Positions 52,943 through 61,921 are shown, numbered from the stretch's first letter. The stretch: 64,000 nucleotides of DNA from Acidimicrobiales bacterium (GCA_033344915.1 JAWPML010000001.1:4048263-4112262); one strand, 5' to 3'. A program made the numbers and translations. Notes: generated by a model not told the origin, from the sequence alone.

Positions 52943-54805
52943 GTGAATTCGGCCGACGACATCGACCCCACGCGCCTCGAGAGTGCCTCCTTCGAGATGG
53001 TGCGGCGGGGCTTCGACCCCTCCGAGGTCCGCGCCGAGATGCAGCGCGCCGCCCAGGAGATCCGCCGTCTGCGCCTGGAGCGCGACGAGCTCTCGGGCCG
53101 TCTCGCGGAGTACGACGGGGTGTCGGCCGAACAACTCGAGGCGCATCGGGTCGCGGAGGCGCTCGGGGCGGAGGCGACGCAGGTGATCGAGGCGGCGCAT
53201 CTCGCCGCGAGGGAGCGGGCCGAACGGGCCGAACGCGAAGCTGACGCCGTCCGCGAGGAAGCGCTCGCCGCGGCCGAGGCCACCCGAGCCGAGGCCCAGG
53301 CTGCTCGCGACGAGCTGCTCGCGGAGGCCCAGAAGGAGTCGGAGACCATCGTCAACGAGGGTCGCGAGCGCGGCCGGGAGATGGTCGCCGAGGCGCAGGC
53401 GGTCCGCGAGCGGATGCTCAAGGACCTCGCCCGCAAGCGACAGACCGGACGGGCCCAGGTCGAGCAGCTCCGAGCCGGGCGTGACCGGCTCATGGAATCG
53501 CTGTCCATCGCCCAGGCGAGCCTCGACACCGCCGTGACCGATCTGATCGCGTCGGTGCCCGAGGCCAGATCGTCGGCCGAACGCGCCGGCCTGCGGGTGA
53601 CATCGGAGCCGACCCCCACGGTCGACGAGCTCGAGGGTGAGATCGAGGCGGCTCGCCTCGTCGGGCATCCGCTCGTCGACGACGTCGTGGATCCCGGACC
53701 GATCGACGAGGCGTTCATCACCGGCGAGGTCGAGGCCCTGACCCATCTCGACGTGCTCGACGACCCGGTACTCGACAACCCGGTACTCGACAACCCGGTA
53801 CTCGACAATGATGTGCTCGACGACGTGCTCGAGGGCGATGTCCCTGACGACGATGGGGACGCAACCGAACCCGACGACGCGGTGCCGGAGCCCGATTCCG
53901 GCGCGGAGGACAGTGCGCCCCCCGAAGACAGTGCGCCCCCCGAAGACCGTGCCCCCCACGAAGACAGTGCCGAGCTGTACGACGTGGAGGCCGAAGAGCC
54001 CGTCCCGGAGCCGGAGCCCGAGCCCGAGGAACCGGCGGCCGACGTGGACGACGTGTTCGCGAAGCTGCGTTCCGCCCACGAGGCCGACGACGAACCGGAG
54101 CCCCCCGAGGCCGAGGCCTCGGCCGAATCCGAACCCGAGCCCGAACCCGAGCCGGACTCGGAGCCCGAACCCGAGCCGGACGCCGACACGGAGGGTCTCG
54201 ACGTCGCCCGGGCCGGTGCTCGCAAGCGGGCGGCCGACGCGGCAGCCAAAGCCATGAAGAAGGTGCTGGTCGAGGAGCAGGGCACCCTGCTCGACGGAAT
54301 CCGCCGTAGCGGGGCCGACGCCCTGAGTCTCGTGATCGACGACGATGCGAGCCATCGTGCCGACTACGAGAAGGCGGCGGCGCCGGCGCTCAAGGAGTTG
54401 GCTTCCGAGCTCGGCGGATCGAAACGGGCGAAGCTCACCGCGGCCTACGACCAGATCGACGCGATCGCCCTCGCGCCCGTGCGCCAGCGGCTCCGCGATG
54501 TCGCCGACCGGGTCGACGACGACGACGAACTCTCGGACACCGTGCGGGCGCTCTACCGCGAGTCCCGGGGTCGGCGCCTGAACGAAGCGGCGGCGGCCGC
54601 CGCCGTGGCCGTCGACGGACTCGTGGTGATCGCCACGGCGTCGGGACCGGTCCAATGGCGGGTGGAGTCCGGAGGGCCCTGCGGGCCGGACTGTGCGGAC
54701 AACGAACTGGCGGGGGAGCTCGCGGCGGGCAAGCAGTTCCCCACCGGCGACGCCCACCCGCCGGCCCATCCCGCCTGTACGTGTTGGCTCGCGCCGGTCG
54801 ACTGA
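52943..54805 (+). CDS. DivIVA-like coiled-coil protein with C-terminal phage head-morphogenesis-like Cys/His module
   Basis: This 620-residue protein starts with a DivIVA-like segment, LESASFEMVRRGFDPSEVRA, then a long coiled coil (about 20-190). A very acidic, Pro-rich, repetitive linker follows (about 230-420), then a helical region (about 420-565). The C-terminus has GGPCGPDCADNEL and GKQFPTGDAHPPAHPACTCW, the CxxC...PPxHPxCxC pattern of Mu gpF/SPP1 gp7-type head-morphogenesis proteins, where it binds metal. No phage genes are near. The likely role is a polar or septal scaffold, with the terminal module of unknown use. TACGAT (52931-52936) precedes the GTG by 6 nt. Confidence 0.8.
   Translation: MNSADDIDPTRLESASFEMVRRGFDPSEVRAEMQRAAQEIRRLRLERDELSGRLAEYDGVSAEQLEAHRVAEALGAEATQVIEAAHLAARERAERAEREADAVREEALAAAEATRAEAQAARDELLAEAQKESETIVNEGRERGREMVAEAQAVRERMLKDLARKRQTGRAQVEQLRAGRDRLMESLSIAQASLDTAVTDLIASVPEARSSAERAGLRVTSEPTPTVDELEGEIEAARLVGHPLVDDVVDPGPIDEAFITGEVEALTHLDVLDDPVLDNPVLDNPVLDNDVLDDVLEGDVPDDDGDATEPDDAVPEPDSGAEDSAPPEDSAPPEDRAPHEDSAELYDVEAEEPVPEPEPEPEEPAADVDDVFAKLRSAHEADDEPEPPEAEASAESEPEPEPEPDSEPEPEPDADTEGLDVARAGARKRAADAAAKAMKKVLVEEQGTLLDGIRRSGADALSLVIDDDASHRADYEKAAAPALKELASELGGSKRAKLTAAYDQIDAIALAPVRQRLRDVADRVDDDDELSDTVRALYRESRGRRLNEAAAAAAVAVDGLVVIATASGPVQWRVESGGPCGPDCADNELAGELAAGKQFPTGDAHPPAHPACTCWLAPVD
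53765..53809 (+). repeat. 15-bp tandem repeat, three copies, in the DivIVA-like gene
   Basis: CCGGTACTCGACAAC is repeated three times (the last copy ends in T), encoding PVLDN units. Such perfect repeats are prone to slippage and may vary in number among strains. Confidence 0.85.
53906..53971 (+). repeat. 18-bp tandem repeats encoding EDSAPP
   Basis: About three and a half copies of an 18-bp unit encode EDSAPP, EDSAPP, EDRAPH and EDSA. Copies one and two are identical. They lengthen the acidic linker of the DivIVA-like protein. Confidence 0.85.
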
Positions 54806-54864
54806 CCACACGGATCGGCGGCGCCGAGTCCGCCACGCGCTGAGCGGCCGATAGCCTGCACCCG

Positions 54865-57800
54865 ATGCGCGCTGCTGATGATCTGCCCCGTCGCGAGCCT
54901 GGAGCCGGGAGCGGTCGCGGGCGAGTGATCGCCGTCGTCGCCGTGATCGTCCTGATCGTCCTGGCGACGTCGCTCTCGGGCCTCGCCGGCTTCTACACCG
55001 ACTATCTGTGGTTCGAGTCGCTGGGCCAGTCGGCCGTCTGGCGGCGGGTGCTCGGCGCCAAGGTCGTCCTCACGCTGATCTTCGGCGGCATCTTCTTTGT
55101 GTTCATGTGGCTGAACCTCTTCCTCACGGACCGCGCCGCGCCGACCTTCCGCCCGGCCGGGCCCGAGGAGGAGCTGCTCGCCCGCTACCACGATGTGGTC
55201 GCCGGTCGGAAGGGACTCGTCCGCACGGGCGTGTCGTTGCTGTTCGCCCTGATCGCCGCCGCCGGCGTGTCGTCGGAGTGGGAGACCTGGCTGCTCTTCA
55301 CCAACCGGCAGGACTTCGGCATCGAGGACCCGCAGTTCGGCCAGGACATCGGTTTCTACGTGTTCCAGCTCCCGTTCCTCACCTTCGTGGTGAGTTGGGC
55401 GTTCGCCGCGTTCGTGATCATCTTCATCCTGACCGCGGTGAGTCACTATCTGAACGGCTCGATCCGGATCACCGCGGTCGCCGGGAGCCGGGCGACGCCG
55501 AACGTGAAGGTCCACCTCTCGGCGATCCTCGCCGTGCTCGCCCTGATCAAGGCCGCCGACTACTGGTTGGACCGCTATCAGCTCACCCTGTCCGACCGCG
55601 GCGTCGTGGACGGTGCGCTCTACACGGACGTCAACGCCCAGCTTCCCGCGATCTACCTGCTGATCGCGATCTCCCTGTCCGCCGTGGTCCTGCTGGTCAT
55701 CAACCTCCGCCTCCGGGGCTGGACGATGCCCGTGCTGGCCGTCGGGTTGTGGGCGTTCACCGCGATCGTCGTCGGCGGGATCTATCCCGCCTTCGTGCAG
55801 CGCTTCCAGGTCGAGCCGAACGAGACCACCCGCGAGGCCGAGTTCGTGGCCCGCAACATCGAGGCGACGAACTTCGCCTTCGGTCTGGACACCATCCAGC
55901 CCGTGGACTTCACCTACACCGAGGAGCTGACGGCCGAGCAGTTGCGCGAGCACGGTGACGCAGTCGCCAACGCGCGGCTGCTGGATCCCGTCGCCGTGCA
56001 CCCGACGTTCGAGCGCGAGCAGGCCGAGCGGGAGTTCTACCGCTTCGTCGGCGAGGAGCTGTTCGATCCGGGTCGTCGCGCCGGCGCGGATCCCCAGCTC
56101 TACCTCGACACCGACCGCTACGAGATCGACGGCGAGCTCCGTCAGGTCGTCGTCGGCGCCCGCGAGCTCGACCTCGGCGGGGGGTTGAGCTGGGAGCGCC
56201 AGCACGTGCGGCTGACCCACGGTTACGGCATCGCGATGGCGACCGCCGACTCGACCACGAGCTCCGGATCCCCGGACTTCGTGGTGGCCGGTCTCCCCAC
56301 GACGTCCGACGAGTCGATCGACATCGAGATCGAGAACCCGCAGATCTACCACGGTGAGGATCTCGGCGGCTACGCCCTCGTCGCCACGACGGTCGACGAG
56401 ATCGACTATGTCGACTCGGTCACCGGCACCGACGTGCCCTACCTCTACACCGGCACCGGCGGCGTCGAGATGAGTTCGTTCCTCCGCAAGGCGGCGTTCG
56501 CACTCCGCTTCCGCGAGATCGACCCGCTCATCTCCAACTTCGTGGATGACGGCACCCGCATCATCTACAACCGCGACGTCCACAACCGGGTGGAGGCGCT
56601 CGCCCCCTTCCTCGACTTCGATGCCGATGCGTATCCGGTGCTCGTCGACGGCCGCATCTTCTACGTCATCGACGGCTACACCACGTCGGACCGCTTCCCC
56701 TACAGCGAGAGCAGCGACAACGGACGTCTCCGTGACGGCGGACTCGCCGGTGCGGACTTCAACTATGTCCGCAACTCCGTGAAGGCCGTGGTCGACGCCT
56801 ACGACGGCACCGTCTCGTTCTACGTCATGCCGATCGACGATCCGATCATCCGGGCGTGGCAGGGCGCGTTCCCGAATCTGTTCTCCGATTTCGAGGAGAT
56901 GCCCGAGGCGCTGCGCGACCACCTGCGCTACCCACAGGACCTGTTCCGGGTCCAGACCAACATGTACGCCCGGTACCAGGTCAACGATCCCGAGGCGCTC
57001 ATCATCGGCACCGAGGCGTGGGCGGTCTCGCAGGACCCGGGCCGTTCGGTGCGCGCCGGCGGCACGGCCGAGACGAGCGTCGACGATCTCGGGGTGGAGA
57101 CCACCCGCGAGCAGCGCGTCAACCCCTACTACACCCTGATGCAGCTTCCCGGGGAGGAGGAGGACTCGTTCGTCACGCTGCGCACGTTCGTGCCGTCGTC
57201 CGACGACGACACCCGCAAGGAGCTCGAAGCCTTCATCGTGGGCGAGACGACCGCCGATGGACGGTCGCGCCTCGTCAGCTACGAGATGAATTCCGCGTCC
57301 GTGCCCGGTCCGGTCCTGGTGGCCACCAGCATCGGCCAGAACGACGAGATCTCCGCGCTCCTGACGCTGCTCGACGCCAACGGGTCGGCCGTCGAGTTCA
57401 GCGACGTCCTGCTCATCCCGATCGACGATGCCATCCTCTGGGTGCGGTCGCTCTACGTCGCAGCCGAGGGCACCAGCGTGCCGACGCTCGAGAGCGTCAT
57501 CGTGTCGGTGGGTGAGGGCGAGCAGCTCGCGATCGGCAAAACGTTCCGGGAAGCGCTCGAGAACCTCTTCCCGGGCGAGCAGTTCGACGATCTCGTCGCC
57601 GTCCCGGCCGGGGGTGAGCTGGCTCCGATCATCGATCCGCCCCCGACCAACGGTGACGGCGATCCGCCGCCCGACGACGGCCTGCCGGACACGGAGGCCG
57701 AGCTGCTGATCGAGATCGACAGGGAGTTCCGTGCCGCGGACGAGGCGCTCGCCGAGGACCCGCCGGACCGCGTCGCCTGGGCCGAGGCGCAGGATCGCAT

Positions 57801-57876
57801 CGCCGAACTGCTCGACCACTTCCGTTCGCTGAACGAGCCGCCCGAGCCGGTCGATCCCGGCGAGGTCGACAGCTGA
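54865..57876 (+). CDS. UPF0182 family membrane protein
   Basis: This 1003-residue protein has seven membrane helices in its first 330 residues (for example IAVVAVIVLIVLATSLSG, VVLTLIFGGIFFVFMWL). A large external domain follows, with family blocks such as RNIEATNFAFGLD, TAEQLREHGDAVANARLLD and NPYYTLMQLPGEEEDSFVTL. Pro/Asp-rich sequence ends the protein. UPF0182/COG1615 proteins are widespread in actinobacteria, of unproven function; an envelope role is assumed. TAGCCT (54852-54857) ends 7 nt before the ATG. The stop overlaps the CTG that opens the phosphorylase gene. Confidence 0.93.
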   Translation: MRAADDLPRREPGAGSGRGRVIAVVAVIVLIVLATSLSGLAGFYTDYLWFESLGQSAVWRRVLGAKVVLTLIFGGIFFVFMWLNLFLTDRAAPTFRPAGPEEELLARYHDVVAGRKGLVRTGVSLLFALIAAAGVSSEWETWLLFTNRQDFGIEDPQFGQDIGFYVFQLPFLTFVVSWAFAAFVIIFILTAVSHYLNGSIRITAVAGSRATPNVKVHLSAILAVLALIKAADYWLDRYQLTLSDRGVVDGALYTDVNAQLPAIYLLIAISLSAVVLLVINLRLRGWTMPVLAVGLWAFTAIVVGGIYPAFVQRFQVEPNETTREAEFVARNIEATNFAFGLDTIQPVDFTYTEELTAEQLREHGDAVANARLLDPVAVHPTFEREQAEREFYRFVGEELFDPGRRAGADPQLYLDTDRYEIDGELRQVVVGARELDLGGGLSWERQHVRLTHGYGIAMATADSTTSSGSPDFVVAGLPTTSDESIDIEIENPQIYHGEDLGGYALVATTVDEIDYVDSVTGTDVPYLYTGTGGVEMSSFLRKAAFALRFREIDPLISNFVDDGTRIIYNRDVHNRVEALAPFLDFDADAYPVLVDGRIFYVIDGYTTSDRFPYSESSDNGRLRDGGLAGADFNYVRNSVKAVVDAYDGTVSFYVMPIDDPIIRAWQGAFPNLFSDFEEMPEALRDHLRYPQDLFRVQTNMYARYQVNDPEALIIGTEAWAVSQDPGRSVRAGGTAETSVDDLGVETTREQRVNPYYTLMQLPGEEEDSFVTLRTFVPSSDDDTRKELEAFIVGETTADGRSRLVSYEMNSASVPGPVLVATSIGQNDEISALLTLLDANGSAVEFSDVLLIPIDDAILWVRSLYVAAEGTSVPTLESVIVSVGEGEQLAIGKTFREALENLFPGEQFDDLVAVPAGGELAPIIDPPPTNGDGDPPPDDGLPDTEAELLIEIDREFRAADEALAEDPPDRVAWAEAQDRIAELLDHFRSLNEPPEPVDPGEVDS

Positions 57877-59498
57877 CCGATCGGCTCGGCCTGCTCCGCC
57901 GTCTCTACGGCGCGTCGGCCGACGGCCTGGCCCGTGAGATCGACGTCCGCATCGCCGGCGTGGAGCGGCCGGCCCGGGACCGGGCGCGCTGGACCGAGCA
58001 CGATGCCTGGCTGATCGCTTACCCCGATCACTTCGGGGCCGGCGGTGTCCGCGCGGTCGCCGAGGTGGTGGACCGGTTGGCGCCGACCCTCAACGGCGTC
58101 CACATCCTGCCCTTCCATCCGTCCTCGGGCGACGGCGGTTTCAGCGTGGAGGACTACGCCGTCATCGACCGGGCGTTCGGGGAGTGGCGCGACCTCGCCG
58201 ATCTCGGCGCCCGGCACCGGCTGATGGTGGATGCGGTGATCAACCACGTCTCGTGCCGTAGTGAGTGGTTCCGGGCCTGGCTCGCCGGGGAGCCGGCCGT
58301 CGACGGGTTCTTCCGCGTGGTGCCGGCGGCCTCCGATCTCGGCGCCGTCGTTCGGCCTCGCGCCGGCGCGCCGGTTGCCTCTTTCGAGCGAGGGGGTACG
58401 GCGGTCGATGTGTGGGCGACCTTCAGCGCCGACCAGGTCGACCTCGACTATCGCAGCCCGGCGGTCCTGCTGGCGGTCGTCGACGTCCTGCTGCGTTATG
58501 TCGTCGCGGGCGCCGACGCCATCCGGCTCGACGCGATCGCCTACCTCTGGAAGGACCCGGCCCGGCCGTCGATCCACGAACGCGAGACCCACGCCCTCGT
58601 CGCGGTGATCCGCAGCATCCTCGACGACATCGACCCGTCGCTCGTGTTGATCACGGAGACGAACGTTCCCCATGCCGACAACGTGTCCTACTTCGGCTCG
58701 GCCGCGGAGCCGGAGGCCGACGCGGTCTACCAGTTCACGCTGGCTCCGGTGGTGCTGCATGCCGCCCTCACCGGCGATGTCGCCCCCCTGCGGTCGTGGG
58801 CGGCAGAACTCGAGCGCCCGGCCGGCGCGACCTTCGTGAACTTCCTGGCGAGCCATGACGGCGTCGGCGTGCGCCCCGCCCGTGGGTGGCTCGACGACGA
58901 CCAGATCGAGGCGCTCGCCCGGAGCTGTCGCGCCGTTGGTGGCGTGGTCAACGAGGCGGAGTCCGGCAGTGGTCCCGAGCCCTACGAGCTCGCGGCGACC
59001 TGGCGAGCGCTGTGCGGGCACGGGGTGGACGACACGACGGCGCGGGCCCGGGTCGTGGCGACCCATGCGGTGATGTTCGCCCTCGCCGGCGTGCCGCTCG
59101 TCTACGCCCCATCGCTCGCGGGCTCGCCGAACGACACGGCTCGCTACGCCTCCTCCGGCCACGGGCGGGATCTCAACCGGGGCCGGTTCGCCTCACCGGC
59201 GGACTTCCTCGGTGAGGTGTCGTCGTTCGGGTCACCCCTCGTCGCCATGCTCGACCGGCGACGGTCCTGCCCCGCGTTTCATCCCGACGCGGACCAGACG
59301 ATCCATCCGCGAAGCGACGCCGCGATCGTGATCGAGCGTCGGGCCGGATCGTCTCGAGCGCTGGTGGCGGTGAACTTCGGGCCGCAGGCCGCGACGGTGG
59401 AGATCGGCGATGGGTGGTGTGATTCCGCCGGTGTGGTCCTCGACTCCACCGTCTCCGTGGATCCGCTCGCGGTCGTGTGGCTTGTGTCCGATTCCTGA
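57873..59498 (+). CDS. GH13 sugar phosphorylase (YcjM/sucrose-phosphorylase-like), CTG start
   Basis: This 541-residue protein resembles the GH13_18 phosphorylases that cleave sucrose-type or glucosylglycerate sugars with phosphate. DGGFSVEDYAVID, nucleophile Asp in GADAIRLDAIAYLWK (about 217), acid/base Glu in VLITETNVPHADN (about 261) and NFLASHDGVG (about 327) are intact. The first in-frame GTG (57960) begins mid-domain. A CTG at 57873 overlaps the UPF0182 stop (CTGA) and restores LTDRLGLLRRLYGAS, which aligns with ITDYLDEIYGG of E. coli YcjM. The substrate is not resolved by sequence. Confidence 0.85.
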   Translation: MTDRLGLLRRLYGASADGLAREIDVRIAGVERPARDRARWTEHDAWLIAYPDHFGAGGVRAVAEVVDRLAPTLNGVHILPFHPSSGDGGFSVEDYAVIDRAFGEWRDLADLGARHRLMVDAVINHVSCRSEWFRAWLAGEPAVDGFFRVVPAASDLGAVVRPRAGAPVASFERGGTAVDVWATFSADQVDLDYRSPAVLLAVVDVLLRYVVAGADAIRLDAIAYLWKDPARPSIHERETHALVAVIRSILDDIDPSLVLITETNVPHADNVSYFGSAAEPEADAVYQFTLAPVVLHAALTGDVAPLRSWAAELERPAGATFVNFLASHDGVGVRPARGWLDDDQIEALARSCRAVGGVVNEAESGSGPEPYELAATWRALCGHGVDDTTARARVVATHAVMFALAGVPLVYAPSLAGSPNDTARYASSGHGRDLNRGRFASPADFLGEVSSFGSPLVAMLDRRRSCPAFHPDADQTIHPRSDAAIVIERRAGSSRALVAVNFGPQAATVEIGDGWCDSAGVVLDSTVSVDPLAVVWLVSDS

Positions 59499-59528
59499 CG
59501 GAACCGACGTCCGGTCGCTGACGGACGC

Positions 59529-59549
59529 TTGTGTTCGATCTCGACACAA
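59529..59549 (+). promoter_or_regulatory. Short palindrome in the upstream region of the lipoprotein gene
   Basis: TTGTGT (59529-59534) and ACACAA (59544-59549) form a 6-bp inverted repeat with a 9-bp centre. The 59499-59706 gap has no gene; this element and the two hairpins below are its only visible structure. Confidence 0.35.
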
Positions 59550-59583
59550 TGGGAATCAGTTCTTGGGCGGCGGTCCGAGAACT

Positions 59584-59612
59584 CCGGTGTGGGGCGCGGC
59601 GGCCCCCACCGG
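59584..59612 (+). terminator. GC-rich hairpin, probably ending the phosphorylase transcript
   Basis: CCGGTG-T-GGGGC (59584-59595) pairs with GCCCCCACCGG (59602-59612) with one bulged T. The hairpin is about 90 bp after the phosphorylase stop. Confidence 0.6.
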
Positions 59613-59625
59613 AACCCTCGTGGCT

Positions 59626-59652
59626 CGGGTCTCTCCCTTCGGGAGGGGCCCG
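59626..59652 (+). other. Second hairpin, 12-bp stem with TTC loop
   Basis: Bases 59626-59637 pair with 59641-59652 with three GU-type pairs and a 3-base loop. It is 14 bp after the first hairpin, so it may be a tandem terminator or a structure in the lipoprotein mRNA leader. Confidence 0.5.
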
Positions 59653-59706
59653 AAGTCGCGTCGGGGCGTACTACCGTTGGGCATCCATTCGCCCGGAGGT
59701 CCCCCC

Positions 59707-60336
59707 ATGGTCGTGTCCACTCGTGCCCGTCTCGCCGTGCTGTTCGCCGTACTCGCCCTCGTCGCCGCTGCGTGCGGCGACGACGGCGGCGGCGGCGGCG
59801 ACGATCAGGCCGGGGGAGACGACGGTGTCGTCACCGATGAGACCACGACGACATCGACGACCACCACCGTGCCGGGGACGACCCAGCCGATCCCGGACGA
59901 CGGCACCGCGCTCGTCGACCTGCAGGTCTCGGTCGTCGAGTTCGGCGACGAGGGCTTCGTCACCATCGTGAACCAGGGCGACGAGGACGTCGATCTCAAC
60001 GGCATCAACCTCTGCCAGTTCCCCAACTATCAGGATCTCGGCACGATCGTCGACGGCGCCACGCTCGCGGCGGGAGCGTCCATCGACATCGCCGCCGAAC
60101 ACTGGGGCGGCCTCGACGCCGCGAGCGGCGAAGCCGCGCTGTACGAGGGCTCGAACTTCGGGTCGCCGGACGGCATGCTGTCCTACGTGCAGTGGGGCGA
60201 GGGTGGCCACGAGCGGGCCTCCGTCGCCGCCGACGCCGGTCTCTGGCCTTCGGCCGACGCCTTCGTCACACCGGATCCGGCCTTCAACAACATCGAATCG
60301 GGTGGCTTCGCGGCCGATCCCGAGTCCTGGAGCTGA
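59707..60336 (+). CDS. Secreted lipoprotein with lamin-tail-like domain
   Basis: This 209-residue protein has a lipobox VAAAC (Cys23), a Gly/Asp/Thr linker and a beta-sandwich domain (DLQVSVVEFGDEGFVTIVNQ, DEDVDLNGINLCQFPNYQDLG) like bacterial lamin-tail domains, which display ligand- or DNA-binding surfaces outside cells. The ATG at 59707 has a GGAGGT site. It stands alone after two hairpins, and its stop is one base from the stop of the convergent glutamate-synthase-like gene. Function unknown. Confidence 0.72.
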   Translation: MVVSTRARLAVLFAVLALVAAACGDDGGGGGDDQAGGDDGVVTDETTTTSTTTTVPGTTQPIPDDGTALVDLQVSVVEFGDEGFVTIVNQGDEDVDLNGINLCQFPNYQDLGTIVDGATLAAGASIDIAAEHWGGLDAASGEAALYEGSNFGSPDGMLSYVQWGEGGHERASVAADAGLWPSADAFVTPDPAFNNIESGGFAADPESWS

Positions 60337-60337
60337 G

Positions 60338-61852
60338 TCAGGCCGCCAGCGTCGCGGCGAGACGCTCGCGGCGTTCGTCGTCGAACCAGCGTGGGTCGAC
60401 GGGGAGGGCGTCGGCCCCGCTGATCATCCTGCCCTCGGCGTTGCGCAACGCGATCTGGTCCAGCCGGATGAGGCTCGGATGCTCGACGCCCATGGCGTGG
60501 GACAGCGCCAGCAGGTCGTGGCGTAGGGCGCGGATGTAGCCGGCGGTCCGGTTGGCCTTGTCCGTGGGATCGAGGCCGCGGACGAGGCGGCGCTGCTGGG
60601 TGGCGACCCCGGTGGGGCAGTGGCCGGTGTGGCACTTCTGCGCCTGGATGCAGCCCACCGCCAGCATCGCCTCGCGGCCGACGGCGATCAGGTCGACGCC
60701 CATCGCCAGGGCGATCGCCGCGTCGGGAACGAAGCCCAGCTTCCCCGCGCCGACGAACACGACGTCGTGGTGCAGTCCTCGCTCGGCGAACGCGTCGAAG
60801 ACCACCGGGAAGCCGTCGCGGAAGGGCAGGGCGACATGGTCGGAGAACACCAGCGGCGCTGCACCGGTGCCGCCCTCGCCGCCGTCGACGGCGACGAAGT
60901 CCGGGCCCCGCCCGTCGCGGGCCATCATGTCGGCGAGGTCCGTCCAGAAGCCGGGATCGCCGACGGCGGACTTGATGCCGACCGGGAGGCCGGTGGCATC
61001 GGCGATCGTCTCCACGAAGTCCACGAGGCCGGCGATGTCGCCGAACGAGGCGTGGCGGCTGGGGCTGCGGACGGTCACCCCGACCGGCACGCCGCGCGCC
61101 GCGCTGATCTCCCGCGACACCTTCTCGGCGGGGAGCACACCGCCGAGCCCCGGCTTGGCGCCCTGACTGAGTTTGATCTCGATGGCTCGCACCGGTGTGT
61201 CCACGATCGATTCGAGCAGCGCGTCCATCGAGAATCGTCCGTCGCCGTCGCGGGCGCCGAAGAGCCCGGTGCCGATCTGGAACACGAGGTCGCCGCCCTT
61301 GCGGTGATGGTCGCTGATGCCGCCCTCGCCCGTGTTGTGCGTGCAGCCCGCCAGTGCGGCTCCCCGGTTCAGCGCCTCGATCGCCGGGCCGCTGAGGGAG
61401 CCGAAACTCATCCCCGAGATGTTCACGATCGATGCCGGCCGGAACGCGCCCGCCCGACCGGTGCGGGCGCCGATCACCTTGGCGCCGGGAAGCGGGTCGG
61501 GCGAGGCATCGAGCGGTCGGTCCGCCGCCACGATCGGGAAGGCGCTGTGGCGGAAGGTCGGGTAGCCGACCGCCTCGGTGCGATTGTCCGTCCCGAAGCC
61601 GAAGTAGGGGTTCTCACCCTTGGCCGAGGAGTAGACCCAGCGGCGTTGATCGCGGCTGAACGGACGTTCCTCGTCGTTGTCGGTGACGATGTACTGCCGG
61701 AGTTCGGGCCCGACCCGCTCGAGCAGGTAGCGAAGGTGGCCGACGATCGGGAAGTTCCGCAGGATCGCGTGCTTCTTCTGGGTCACGTCGTACAGGGCGA
61801 GCAACACCAGCGCGCCACCGACGATCACCAGAACCCAGAGCCACCACGGCAT
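60338..61852 (-). CDS. FMN-binding glutamate-synthase-like (GltB central domain) membrane-tethered protein
   Basis: This 504-residue protein has an N-terminal helix (WLWVLVIVGGALVLLALY) and then the glutamate-synthase FMN barrel: VNISGMSFGSLSGPAIEALN, HNTGEGGISDHHRKGGDL, KLSQGAKPGLGGVLP, VDGGEGGTGAAPLVFSDHV and the [3Fe-4S] cysteines in GCIQAQKCHTGHCPTGVAT. The amidotransferase domain is missing, as in the YerD-like branch. The physiological reaction is not known; it may transfer electrons in glutamate or other amine metabolism. TACGGT (61859-61864, minus strand) is 6 nt before the ATG. Confidence 0.88.
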   Translation of the reverse strand: MPWWLWVLVIVGGALVLLALYDVTQKKHAILRNFPIVGHLRYLLERVGPELRQYIVTDNDEERPFSRDQRRWVYSSAKGENPYFGFGTDNRTEAVGYPTFRHSAFPIVAADRPLDASPDPLPGAKVIGARTGRAGAFRPASIVNISGMSFGSLSGPAIEALNRGAALAGCTHNTGEGGISDHHRKGGDLVFQIGTGLFGARDGDGRFSMDALLESIVDTPVRAIEIKLSQGAKPGLGGVLPAEKVSREISAARGVPVGVTVRSPSRHASFGDIAGLVDFVETIADATGLPVGIKSAVGDPGFWTDLADMMARDGRGPDFVAVDGGEGGTGAAPLVFSDHVALPFRDGFPVVFDAFAERGLHHDVVFVGAGKLGFVPDAAIALAMGVDLIAVGREAMLAVGCIQAQKCHTGHCPTGVATQQRRLVRGLDPTDKANRTAGYIRALRHDLLALSHAMGVEHPSLIRLDQIALRNAEGRMISGADALPVDPRWFDDERRERLAATLAA

Positions 61853-61921
61853 GCCCCGACCGTAGTGGTGCCCGCACGCGTCGGACGGGCACCACGACCG
61901 AGGCCGTGATGCCCGTCCGGT

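Noticed and set aside
52943-54805. Prophage remnant
   Set aside because: Only the terminal Cys/His module is phage-like; there are no terminase, portal, capsid or integrase genes in the window, and the GC content and promoter match the surroundings.
57960-59498. GTG start for the phosphorylase
   Set aside because: It omits an in-frame N-terminal stretch that aligns with YcjM; CTG at 57873 is preferred.
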